This document shows, in pieces, positions 37,829 to 47,309 of a stretch of 64,000 nucleotides of DNA; the first letter of the stretch is position 1, and every line of letters starts with the position of its first letter. This DNA is from Mangrovicoccus ximenensis (GTDB lineage: Bacteria > Pseudomonadota > Alphaproteobacteria > Rhodobacterales > Rhodobacteraceae): positions 49,240 to 113,239 of the forward strand of contig NZ_QBKZ01000014.1 of the NCBI RefSeq assembly GCF_003056725.1, written 5' to 3'. The position numbers were made by a program, and so were the translations under genes. A model generated the notes under the pieces. The model saw only the letters and a program-made list of their open reading frames with translations, was not told where the DNA came from and ran no database searches.

Positions 37829-39409
37829 TTGGAGGAGACGCCCGGGACCGGAACGGTCGATCTTTTCGTGATCGGCGGCGGCATCAATGGCTGCGGGATC
37901 GCGCGCGACGCGGCCGGGCGCGGCCTGAGCGTGACGCTGGCCGAGATGGACGATCTCGCCTCGGCGACCTCCTCGGCCTCGACCAAGCTCTTCCATGGCG
38001 GGCTGCGCTATCTCGAGTTCTTCGAATTCCGCCTGGTCCGCGAGGCGCTGATCGAGCGCGAGGTTCTCTTGCGGGCCATGCCGCACATTTCCTGGCCGAT
38101 GCGCTTCGTTCTGCCCTGGCATCCGGCGATGCGCTTCGACAGCCAGACGCCGACCTCGAAGCTGCTCTCGGCGGTGATGCCCTGGATGAAGGGGCGCCGT
38201 CCGTCCTGGCTGATCCGGCTCGGGCTGTTTCTCTACGACCATCTCGGCGGACGCAAGCTGCTGCCCGGGACGGCGACGCTGTCGCTCCTGGGCACGCCCG
38301 AGGGCGCGCCGCTGCAGGAGCGGTTCGAGCATGCCTATGAATATTCGGATTGCTGGATCGAGGATGCCCGGCTGGTCGCGCTGAACGCCCGCGACGCGGC
38401 GGCGCGCGGCGCGGCGGTGCTGACCCGGACCAAGGTGATCTCGGCCAGCCGGAGCGACGGGCTCTGGGAGGTGGAGACCGAGGACAGGGAGACCGGCGGG
38501 CGCCGGTCCCACAGCGCGCGGATGCTGGTCAATGCCGCCGGGCCCTGGGTCGGAGAGATCATCAAGGGCACGATCCGGCTGAACTCGTCCGACGGCGTCC
38601 GGCTGGTCCGCGGCAGCCATGTCGTCGTGCCGCGGCTGGCGGAACACGGCAAATGCTATTTCCTGCAGGGCGAGGACGGGCGGATCATCTTCGCCATTCC
38701 CTACGAGACCGATTTCACCCTGATCGGGACCACCGACAAGGACCATGCCGATCCCTCGCAGCGGCCGGTCTGCACCCCGGAGGAACAGGCCTACCTGCTG
38801 GACTTCGCCAACCGCTACTTCAAGCGCCAGCTGACCGATGCGGATGTCGTCTGGACCTATTCCGGCGTGCGGCCGCTCCATGACGACGGCGCGACAAGCG
38901 CGACGGCGACGACGCGGGACTACACGCTGAAGGTCGATGCCGGGGGCGGCGCGCCGGTGCTCAACGTCTTTGGCGGCAAGATCACCACCTATCGGCGGCT
39001 GGCGGAAAGCGCGCTGGAAAAGATCGGCGCGCATCTGCCGCTGGCCAAGGGCGCCTGGACCGCAGGGGTGCCGCTGCCGGGCGGCGATTTCCCCGTCGAT
39101 GGCGTGCCGGATCTGGTGGCCGCGCTGAAGGCGGCGCATGGCTTCCTCGACGACCGCTGGGCGCTGCGGCTGGTGCGCGCCTATGGCACCGAGGCGGCGA
39201 CAATCCTCGGGGACGCAACGTCATCGGAGGATCTGGGCCTGGATTTCGGCGCGAGCTTGACGGAAGCCGAAGTCCGGTGGCTGATGGAAAAGGAATACGC
39301 GCGCACCGCGGAGGATATCGCGTGGCGCCGGTCCAAGCTCGGGCTGCGTCTGACGGAAGAGCAGATGCAGGCGCTCGGGGCCTGGATGCAGGAGGAGCGC
39401 GCCGCCTGA
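37829..39409 (+). CDS. glpD: Glycerol-3-phosphate dehydrogenase
   Basis: A membrane-associated FAD enzyme that oxidises glycerol-3-phosphate to dihydroxyacetone phosphate and passes electrons to quinone. About 526 residues from TTG 37829, chosen because GGGAGG lies six bases upstream and no ATG is near. FAD loop VIGGGINGCGIARDAAGRGL (~residues 14-33), KLFHGGLRYLE (~54-64) and the C-terminal helical domain are as in the family. First gene of the glycerol operon; the ABC genes follow after ~30 bp. Confidence 0.9.
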   Translation: MEETPGTGTVDLFVIGGGINGCGIARDAAGRGLSVTLAEMDDLASATSSASTKLFHGGLRYLEFFEFRLVREALIEREVLLRAMPHISWPMRFVLPWHPAMRFDSQTPTSKLLSAVMPWMKGRRPSWLIRLGLFLYDHLGGRKLLPGTATLSLLGTPEGAPLQERFEHAYEYSDCWIEDARLVALNARDAAARGAAVLTRTKVISASRSDGLWEVETEDRETGGRRSHSARMLVNAAGPWVGEIIKGTIRLNSSDGVRLVRGSHVVVPRLAEHGKCYFLQGEDGRIIFAIPYETDFTLIGTTDKDHADPSQRPVCTPEEQAYLLDFANRYFKRQLTDADVVWTYSGVRPLHDDGATSATATTRDYTLKVDAGGGAPVLNVFGGKITTYRRLAESALEKIGAHLPLAKGAWTAGVPLPGGDFPVDGVPDLVAALKAAHGFLDDRWALRLVRAYGTEAATILGDATSSEDLGLDFGASLTEAEVRWLMEKEYARTAEDIAWRRSKLGLRLTEEQMQALGAWMQEERAA

Positions 39410-39440
39410 GGGGGACGGCGCGGACATGGGAGGAGGACGG

Positions 39441-40528
39441 ATGACGCTCGAACTTCGGGGCGTGTCCAGGATCGTGGAGGGACAGCTGCATGTCCATCCC
39501 ACGGATCTGGTGCTTGAAAAAGGCACGATGAACGTGCTGCTGGGTCCGACCCTGTCGGGAAAGACCTCGCTGATGCGGCTGATGGCCGGGCTCGACGTGC
39601 CGAGCGTTGGACAGGTCATCTGGCAGGGCAAGGACGTCACCGGGATGCGGGTGCAGGACCGCGGCGTCGCCATGGTCTACCAGCAGTTCATCAACTACCC
39701 GTCGATGACCGTCTACGACAACATCGCTTCGCCGATGCGGCTTCTGGGGCTGTCGAAGCCCGAGATCGACCGCCGCGTGCGCGAGACTGCCGAGCTGATG
39801 AAGCTCGACGGGATGCTGGAGCGCCGCCCGCTGGAACTCTCGGGCGGGCAGCAGCAGCGCTGCGCGCTGGCGCGCGCGCTGGTCAAGGATGCCGGGCTGG
39901 TGCTGCTCGACGAGCCTCTGGCCAATCTCGACTACAAGCTGCGCGAGGAACTCAGGGTGGAGATACCGAAGATCTTCGAGGCGGCGGGCAGCATCTTCGT
40001 CTACGCCACCACCGAACCCGAGGAAGCGCTGCTGCTCGGCGGCAACGTTGCGACGCTCTGGGAGGGCCGCGTCACCCAGTTCGGGCCGACGCCGCGGGTC
40101 TACCGCTGCCCGGCCGATGCCACGACCGCGCGGGTCTTCTCCGATCCGCCGATGAATTTCCTGGCGGTGGCGAAGACGGGCGCCAGTCTCGCCTTTGGCG
40201 AGGGGCAGCAGCTGCCCGCCCCGGAGGCGCTGGCCGAGCTGCCCGACGGCCGCTACATGGCCGGGTTCCGCGCCAACCATCTGGAAATCCGGCAGCACCG
40301 GCCCGAGGCGCTGCGCTTCACCGCCGGGCTTGCGGTGACCGAGCTGACCGGGTCGGAGACCTTCGTGCATCTCGACCATCACGGCGACCGCTGGGTCGGG
40401 CTGATCCACGGCGTCCACGACCTGGAGATGGCTCGAGCCTCGATGTCTGGCTCGACCCGCGCCATGTCTACATCTTCGGCGAGGACGGGGCGCTGGTGGC
40501 GCCGGCCGCCTACGCGGCGGCCGCCTGA
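39441..40528 (+). pseudogene. glpS: Glycerol ABC transporter ATPase GlpS with frameshift
   Basis: From ATG 39441 (GGAGGAGG upstream). Walker A is GPTLSGKTS, the signature is ELSGGQQQR and Walker B is LVLLDEPLANLD. After HGVHDLEM (about 40430) the frame is wrong: one base is missing in GAGATGGCTCGAGC. In the correct frame the protein would end GSSLDVWLDPRHVYIFGEDG then ALVAPAAYAAAA and TGA (40526-40528), about 362 residues. As written, translation runs in frame into glpT, giving a 700+ residue fusion. It may be a real mutation or a read error; only the last ~35 residues are affected. Confidence 0.85.
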
Positions 40529-40541
40529 GGAGGACCGGACC

Positions 40542-41615
40542 ATGGCACGCATCACGCTCGACAATCTCGCCCACAGCTACCAGTCAAACCCGCAAACCGA
40601 GGACGACTATGCCCTGAAGGAGCTGAACCATGTCTGGGAGGACGGCGCCGCCTATGCGCTGCTGGGCTCCTCGGGCTGCGGGAAATCCACGCTCCTGAAC
40701 ATCATCTCGGGGCTGCTGCAGCCGTCGCAGGGGCGGATCCTGTTCGACGACCGCGACGTGACCCATGCCGCCACGGCCGAGCGCAACATCGCGCAGGTCT
40801 TCCAGTTCCCGGTGGTCTACGACACGATGACGGTGCACGACAACCTGGCCTTCCCGCTGAGGAACCGCGGCCGCGACGAGGCCTATGTCGCCGAGCGCGT
40901 GGGCGAGATCGCCCGGATGATCGGCATGGAGCACATGCTGAAGCGCAAGGCGCGCGGCCTGACCGCCGATGCCAAGCAGAAGATCAGCCTCGGCCGCGGC
41001 ATGGTCAGGAAGGACGTCAACGCACTGCTGTTCGACGAGCCGCTGACCGTGATCGACCCGCACATGAAATGGGAGCTCAGGACCCAGCTGAAGAAGCTGC
41101 ACCACGAATTCGGCCACACGATGATCTATGTCACCCATGACCAGACCGAGGCGCTGACCTTCGCCGACAAGGTGGTGGTGATGTATGACGGCCGGGTGGT
41201 GCAGATCGGCACGCCCGAGGAGCTGTTCGAGCGGCCCGAGCATACCTTCGTCGGCTATTTCATCGGCTCGCCCGGCATGAACCTGCTGCCTGCCGAGGTC
41301 GAGGGCAATGTCGCCCATGTCCATGGCGCGGCGGTGCCGCTCGGCCGGGGCTATGGCCCGCTCTCCGGCAAGGTGGAGCTTGGCATCCGCCCGGAATTCG
41401 CCCGGCTCAGCCGCGACGAGGGCCTGCCGGTGCAGATCCGCCGGGTGGAGGATGTCGGCCGCCACAAGATCATCCGCACCGAGCTGTTCGGGCAGGAATT
41501 CAACGTGATCGCGGGCGAGGACGAGACGGTCGGCGCCGACATGGCGCGGGTCGCCTTCGATCCCGCGCATGTCAATGTCTATGCCGATGGTTGGCGGGTC
41601 GCCGGCGCGGCCTGA
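40542..41615 (+). CDS. glpT: Glycerol ABC transporter ATPase GlpT
   Basis: 357 residues from ATG 40542 (MARITLDNLAHSYQ; GAGGAGG upstream). Walker A is GSSGCGKSTL and Walker B is ALLFDEPLTVID. The signature motif is degenerate (ARGLTADAKQKISLGRGM instead of LSGGQ), as usual for GlpT. The two unequal ATPases GlpS and GlpT energise the glycerol importer. A TOBE-like C-terminal domain follows (ELGIRPEFARLS). Confidence 0.9.
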   Translation: MARITLDNLAHSYQSNPQTEDDYALKELNHVWEDGAAYALLGSSGCGKSTLLNIISGLLQPSQGRILFDDRDVTHAATAERNIAQVFQFPVVYDTMTVHDNLAFPLRNRGRDEAYVAERVGEIARMIGMEHMLKRKARGLTADAKQKISLGRGMVRKDVNALLFDEPLTVIDPHMKWELRTQLKKLHHEFGHTMIYVTHDQTEALTFADKVVVMYDGRVVQIGTPEELFERPEHTFVGYFIGSPGMNLLPAEVEGNVAHVHGAAVPLGRGYGPLSGKVELGIRPEFARLSRDEGLPVQIRRVEDVGRHKIIRTELFGQEFNVIAGEDETVGADMARVAFDPAHVNVYADGWRVAGAA

Positions 41616-41663
41616 GCCGCGGCAAACGAGGTCCGGGGCGGGGAGGCTCCGGGGGAGGAAGAG

Positions 41664-42533
<870 letters not shown>

Positions 42534-42534
42534 G

Positions 42535-43379
<845 letters not shown>

Positions 43380-43380
<1 letters not shown>

Positions 43381-43604
43381 TGACCGCGACCGACCGCAGC
43401 CTCATCGCCGCCGCCCTGGCCGCGCGCCGGGCGGGCGAATTCCGCCTGCCCGAGCTTCTTGCCGACTGGGACGGGAGGCCCATCGGCGAGAAGGTCCGGC
43501 TCGGCAACGATTTCCTGCGCGAGGTGCGCAAGGGCGCCTTTGCCGGCATCCGCGACACCGGCCGCAAGACGGCGGGCGGGCATATCTACCGGAAGGAGGG
43601 CTGA
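43380..43604 (+). CDS. Small unknown protein in glp operon
   Basis: A 74-residue soluble protein, MTATDRSLIAAALAARRAGE to GRKTAGGHIYRKEG. The ATG at 43380 overlaps the glpQ stop (translational coupling) and the gene ends 1 bp before glpU, so it is a true operon member. The mixed helix/strand pattern (IGEKVRLGNDFLREVRKGAF then AGIRDTG) vaguely recalls DUF1413-like proteins; I am not sure. It may assist the transporter or be a regulator. Confidence 0.6.
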
Positions 43605-43605
43605 C

Positions 43606-43881
43606 ATGGCCTGGATGGCATGGACCTGGCCGACGGCGATCTTCTTCCTGGTGATCGCGGGCCTGCTGGCGGTGTTCACGGTGCTGGCGATCAAGTTCCC
43701 CGAGACCCCGCGGGTCGGCATCCTGCGCACCGAGACGACGCGCGGCGACCGGCTCTTCATCACGCTCCTGGGCTCGGCCTTCATCAACCTCGCCTGGCTG
43801 GGGCTGATCGGCCCGGAGACCCAGCCCTGGGCGCTGGCGGTCTGCCTCGTCTACGCGGCGGCGGTGTTCCGCTGGGTCTGA
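43606..43881 (+). CDS. glpU: DUF2160 membrane protein (GlpU)
   Basis: A 91-residue protein with two to three transmembrane helices (WPTAIFFLVIAGLLAVFTVL, then LFITLLGSAFINLAWLGLIG). The sequence IKFPETPRVGILRTETTRGD between helices is typical of DUF2160 proteins found between glpQ and glpV in alphaproteobacterial glycerol operons. Its role is not established but its place in the operon is conserved. Confidence 0.8.
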   Translation: MAWMAWTWPTAIFFLVIAGLLAVFTVLAIKFPETPRVGILRTETTRGDRLFITLLGSAFINLAWLGLIGPETQPWALAVCLVYAAAVFRWV

Positions 43882-43952
43882 ACCGGGCGCAGACCCGGAC
43901 GGCAGAAACAACCAAGAACAACGAAACTGGAAAGTACCAAAGGGAGGAAACC

Positions 43953-45671
43953 ATGAACTTGAGGAACACGACAGCCCTCGCGCTGGCCCTCGGCCTGGCG
44001 GCCCCGGCCGCCTTCGCCGACATGGATGCGGCCAGGGCGTTTCTCGACGCCGAGATCGGCGATCTCAGCACGCTGAGCCGCGCCGACCAGGAGGCCGAGA
44101 TGCAGTGGTTCATCGACGCTGCCAAGCCCTTCGCGGGCATGGACATCAAGGTAGTCTCGGAAACCATCACCACGCATGAATACGAGGCCCAGGTGCTGGC
44201 CAAGGCGTTCAGCGAGATCACCGGCATCAACCTGACCCATGACCTGATCGGCGAAGGCGATGTCGTCGAGAAGCTGCAGACCCAGATGCAGTCGGGCGAG
44301 AACATCTATGACGCCTATATCAACGACTCCGACCTGATCGGCACCCACTGGCGCTACCAGCAGGCGCGCAACCTGACCGACTGGATGGCGAACGAGGGCG
44401 CGGACGTGACCTCGCCGACGCTGGACCTCGCGGATTTCATCGGCACCCAGTTCACCACGGCGCCGGACGGCAAGCTCTACCAGCTCCCGGACCAGCAATT
44501 CGCCAACCTCTACTGGTTCCGCTACGACTGGTTCAACGACGAGAAGAACCGGGCCGATTTCAAGGAGAAATACGGCTACGATCTCGGCGTTCCGGTGAAC
44601 TGGTCCGCCTACGAGGACATCGCCGAGTTCTTCACCGGCCGCGACATGTCGCATATGGGCGTGACCGGCGAAGTCTACGGCAACATGGATTACGGCAAGA
44701 AGGACCCGAGCCTCGGCTGGCGCTATACCGATGCCTGGCTGTCGATGGCGGGCGTCGGATCGAAGGGCGAGCCGAACGGCCTGCCGGTCGACGAATGGGG
44801 CATCCGGGTGAACGAGAACTCCCAGCCGGTCGGCTCCTGCGTCGCGCGCGGCGGCGCCACCAACGGCCCGGCGGCGGTCTATGCCGTGACCAAGGCGATC
44901 GACTGGCTGCAGAACTACGCTCCGCCCGCGGCGGCCGGCATGACCTTCTCCGAGGCTGGCCCGGTCCCGGCGCAGGGCAATGTCGCCCAGCAGATGTTCT
45001 GGTACACCGCCTTCACCGCCGACATGGTGGGCGACGGCGCCGATGCGGTGCTGGACGATGACGGCATGCCGAAATGGCGGATGGCCCCCTCGCCGCACGG
45101 CGTCTACTGGGAGGACGGCACCAAGATCGGCTATCAGGACGTGGGCTCCTGGACGCTGATGAAATCGACCCCCGAGGAGCGCGCCAAGGCGGCCTGGCTC
45201 TATGCCCAGTTCGTCACCTCGAAGACCGTGGACGTCAAGAAGGCGCATACCGGTCTGACCTTCATCCGCGAGTCCACCATCCAGCACGAGAGCTTCACCG
45301 AGCGCGCGCCGAAGCTGGGCGGCCTCGTCGAGTTCTACCGCTCGCCCGCCCGCGTGGCCTGGTCGCCCACCGGCACCAACGTGCCTGACTATCCGAAGCT
45401 GGCGCAGCTCTGGTGGCAGAACATCGGCGATGCCATGTCCGGCGCGAAGACGCCGCAGGAGGCGCTCGACGCGCTCTGCGCGGATCAGGAGCGGGTGATG
45501 GAGCGTCTCGAGCGCGCCGGCATCCAGGGCGATATCGGTCCGATGCTCAACGAGGAGCAGGATCCGGAAGTCTGGCTGGCCGAGGCCGGTTCTCCGAAGG
45601 CGAAGCTCGCCGACGAGGAGGAAGAGCCCAAGACCATCGCCTATGACGACCTGATCAAGTCCTGGCAGTAG
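43953..45671 (+). CDS. glpV: Glycerol ABC transporter substrate-binding protein GlpV
   Basis: A 572-residue periplasmic binding protein with signal peptide MNLRNTTALALALGLAAPAA and cleavage after AFA. ATG 43953 has GGGAGG upstream. The long mature part has the family-typical VVSETITTHEYEAQVLAKAF and the C-terminal KTIAYDDLIKSWQ. It binds glycerol and delivers it to GlpPQ. Last gene of the operon; a strong GC hairpin follows. Confidence 0.9.
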   Translation: MNLRNTTALALALGLAAPAAFADMDAARAFLDAEIGDLSTLSRADQEAEMQWFIDAAKPFAGMDIKVVSETITTHEYEAQVLAKAFSEITGINLTHDLIGEGDVVEKLQTQMQSGENIYDAYINDSDLIGTHWRYQQARNLTDWMANEGADVTSPTLDLADFIGTQFTTAPDGKLYQLPDQQFANLYWFRYDWFNDEKNRADFKEKYGYDLGVPVNWSAYEDIAEFFTGRDMSHMGVTGEVYGNMDYGKKDPSLGWRYTDAWLSMAGVGSKGEPNGLPVDEWGIRVNENSQPVGSCVARGGATNGPAAVYAVTKAIDWLQNYAPPAAAGMTFSEAGPVPAQGNVAQQMFWYTAFTADMVGDGADAVLDDDGMPKWRMAPSPHGVYWEDGTKIGYQDVGSWTLMKSTPEERAKAAWLYAQFVTSKTVDVKKAHTGLTFIRESTIQHESFTERAPKLGGLVEFYRSPARVAWSPTGTNVPDYPKLAQLWWQNIGDAMSGAKTPQEALDALCADQERVMERLERAGIQGDIGPMLNEEQDPEVWLAEAGSPKAKLADEEEEPKTIAYDDLIKSWQ

Positions 45672-45683
45672 GCGCGATGCGCG

Positions 45684-45702
45684 GCCCGGCGGCGCCGGGC
45701 CG
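45684..45702 (+). terminator. GC hairpin after glpV
   Basis: GGCCCGGC-GGC-GCCGGGCC, a perfect 8-bp stem 12 bases after the glpV stop. There is no T-run, so termination may need Rho or the hairpin may mainly protect the 3' end. The convergent gene fragment also ends here. Confidence 0.55.
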
Positions 45703-45736
45703 GGTGGCCTTCGCGGCCGGGCCCTCCGCGGCGCAT

Positions 45737-46100
45737 CCTCGGCGCGGTCGCGCACCACCGCATCGGCCAGCCGCAGCACGTCGTCGAGCGGTCCCGGCAG
45801 TTCGCCCGGCACGGCGGTCAGGTAGTCGCGGATCAGGCTTTCGCGCAGCCCGGCCGCCTTGGCGCGGGCGATCTCGTTCTCGATGCAATCCGCCGAGCCC
45901 GCCGCCATCGCACCGCGGATCCGCGCCAAATGGTAGGCCTCCGGCGGCACGTCCTGGTTCGGATCGACGAAATCGAGGAATTTCTTGTAGCGCAGCAGCA
46001 GCCGCGTCTTGGTCCCGGCAATCCGCCGGACATGGGGAAAGCCCACGCCGAGCCTCGCCTCGGCGCGGGCAATCACCGCACGGGTCAGGGCGCCGAACAC
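45737..46100 (-). pseudogene. 3'-truncated carboxymuconolactone-decarboxylase-like gene
   Basis: GTG 46100 with GGAGGGG six bases upstream gives VFGALTRAVIARAEARLGVG, then TKTRLLLRYKKFLDFVDPNQ and PEAYHLARIRGAMA. DCIENEIARAKAAGL holds one Cys where AhpD/CMD proteins often have CxxC. After LADAVVRDRAEDAP family similarity stops. The frame has no stop codon and stays open through the opposite strand of glpV. The last ~50 residues of the protein are missing. It is 19 bp behind bdhA, so it was the second gene of that operon. Confidence 0.6.
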
Positions 46101-46119
46101 GGCGCCCCTCCGCAAGCGA

Positions 46120-46893
46120 TCACAGCGCGGTCCAGCCGCCATCCACCGAGATGGTGGTGCCGGTGATCTGCTCCGCCGCCGGCGAGCACAGGAAAAGCAC
46201 CGTGCCGCCGAGCTGTTCGACGGTGGCGAATTCCTTGGAGGGCTGGCGTTCCAGCAGGACCTTCTCGATCACCTCCTCCTTGGACATGTTGTATTCCTTC
46301 ATCGTGTCCGGGATCTGCGCCTCGACCAGCGGGGTCAGCACGTAGCCCGGGCAGATCGCGTTGGCGGTGATCGGCTCGCGCGCGGTTTCCAGCGCCACCA
46401 CCTTGGTCATCCCGACCACGCCGTGCTTGGCGGCAACATAGGCGGATTTGTAGGGCGAGGCGGTCAGGCCGTGCGCCGAGGCGATGTTGACCACCCGGCC
46501 CCAGCCCGCCTTGCGCATCATCGGCAGCGCGGCCGCCGTGGTGTGGAAGGCCGAGTTCAGGTTGATCGCGATGATCGCGTTCCACTTGTCGACCGGGAAC
46601 TGGTCGATCGGCGCGACGTTCTGGATGCCAGCATTGTTCACCAGGATGTCGCAGGCACCGGCCTTTTCGATCAGCGCGCGGCACTCGTCGCCATTGGACA
46701 TGTCGGCCTTGATGTAGCGCGCCGTCACGCCGTGCTCGCTGCCGAGCTTCTCGGCCAGCGCATGATCCTCGTCGCGGTCGGTGAAGGAGTTCAGGACCAC
46801 GTTGATCCCCGCCTTCGCCAGTTCCGTTGCAACCCCCAGCCCGATTCCGGAATTCGATCCGGTGACGACAGCTGTCTTGCCCGCCAGAGTCAT
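46120..46893 (-). CDS. bdhA: 3-hydroxybutyrate dehydrogenase
   Basis: A 257-residue short-chain dehydrogenase that interconverts D-3-hydroxybutyrate and acetoacetate with NAD, used in poly-hydroxybutyrate breakdown. NAD loop is VVTGSNSGIGLG (~8-19), LVNNAGIQ (~87-94), and the catalytic YKSAYVAAKHG (Tyr-x3-Lys, ~152-162). C-terminal ISVDGGWTAL is as in BdhA. It starts at ATG 46893; the upstream region contains a small-RNA candidate. Confidence 0.9.
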   Translation of the reverse strand: MTLAGKTAVVTGSNSGIGLGVATELAKAGINVVLNSFTDRDEDHALAEKLGSEHGVTARYIKADMSNGDECRALIEKAGACDILVNNAGIQNVAPIDQFPVDKWNAIIAINLNSAFHTTAAALPMMRKAGWGRVVNIASAHGLTASPYKSAYVAAKHGVVGMTKVVALETAREPITANAICPGYVLTPLVEAQIPDTMKEYNMSKEEVIEKVLLERQPSKEFATVEQLGGTVLFLCSPAAEQITGTTISVDGGWTAL

Positions 46894-47127
46894 GTCGGTA
46901 CTCCCCTTGTGATGCCCCAGAACCTAAATGCTGCAGCCGCGAAGGCCAGACAAATCATGCGGCGCCGCGCGGTTTTCCCGAAAATGCCGCGCCCTGCGCT
47001 TGCGCCCCGGCCGGAGCCGGGCGGCGGGAGTGATTCTCGCGCAGGGGCAAGCGCGGCGGATCGGATAAATCACCGCACCCCGCGAGGGAATGTCGCTTTG
47101 GGCCTTGATTTCTTGGGGTCTGCGGAC

Positions 47128-47157
47128 AAAAAAAGACGCCGGCACAAGGCCGACGTC
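47128..47157 (-). terminator. Rho-independent terminator of the sRNA candidate
   Basis: A 9-bp stem with one G-T pair (47135-47143 with 47149-47157), a 5-base loop and seven U on the minus strand (47134-47128). No protein gene precedes it on that strand within 2 kb, so it must end a noncoding transcript or a leader. Confidence 0.75.
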
Positions 47158-47204
47158 AAGTCATTGAGGCAGGTTTCATACAGGCAAGAAACCTATCGAG
47201 CAGT
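47128..47204 (-). ncRNA. Candidate small RNA (~77 nt) with intrinsic terminator
   Basis: The minus-strand transcript would start near 47204. It folds a first stem AGGTTTC/GAAACCT around the loop TTGCCTGTAT (47171-47194), extended by AGGCA/TGCCT, and ends in a textbook terminator: GACGTCGGC, loop CTTGT, GCCGGCGTC, then seven T (47157-47128). No reading frame fits. It stands between bdhA (same strand, 235 bp further) and a divergent binding-protein gene. It could be an independent sRNA or an attenuated leader of bdhA; the strong terminator favours an sRNA. Confidence 0.6.
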
Positions 47205-47210
47205 GCCTTA

Positions 47211-47239
47211 TATATAGTCCCAACAGGGCGCCTATCCAA
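47211..47239 (-). promoter_or_regulatory. Promoter of the candidate small RNA
   Basis: On the minus strand TTGGAT (47239-47234), a 17-base spacer, and TATATA (47216-47211). Both boxes are close to the sigma-70 consensus and the spacing is ideal. Transcription would start near 47204 and reach the terminator 47-76 bases later. It also lies upstream of the divergent peptide-binding protein gene. Confidence 0.6.
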
Positions 47240-47309
47240 CCCCAAAGTTTCAGAATCCGTGCATATCTGCTACTCAGGGCCCAAACAAAACCAGAGCAGG
47301 AACAAGATT

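Noticed and set aside
43851..46142. A 763-codon open frame on the minus strand across glpV
   Set aside because: Only its first ~120 codons resemble a protein family; the rest is the antisense of glpV, open because of high GC.
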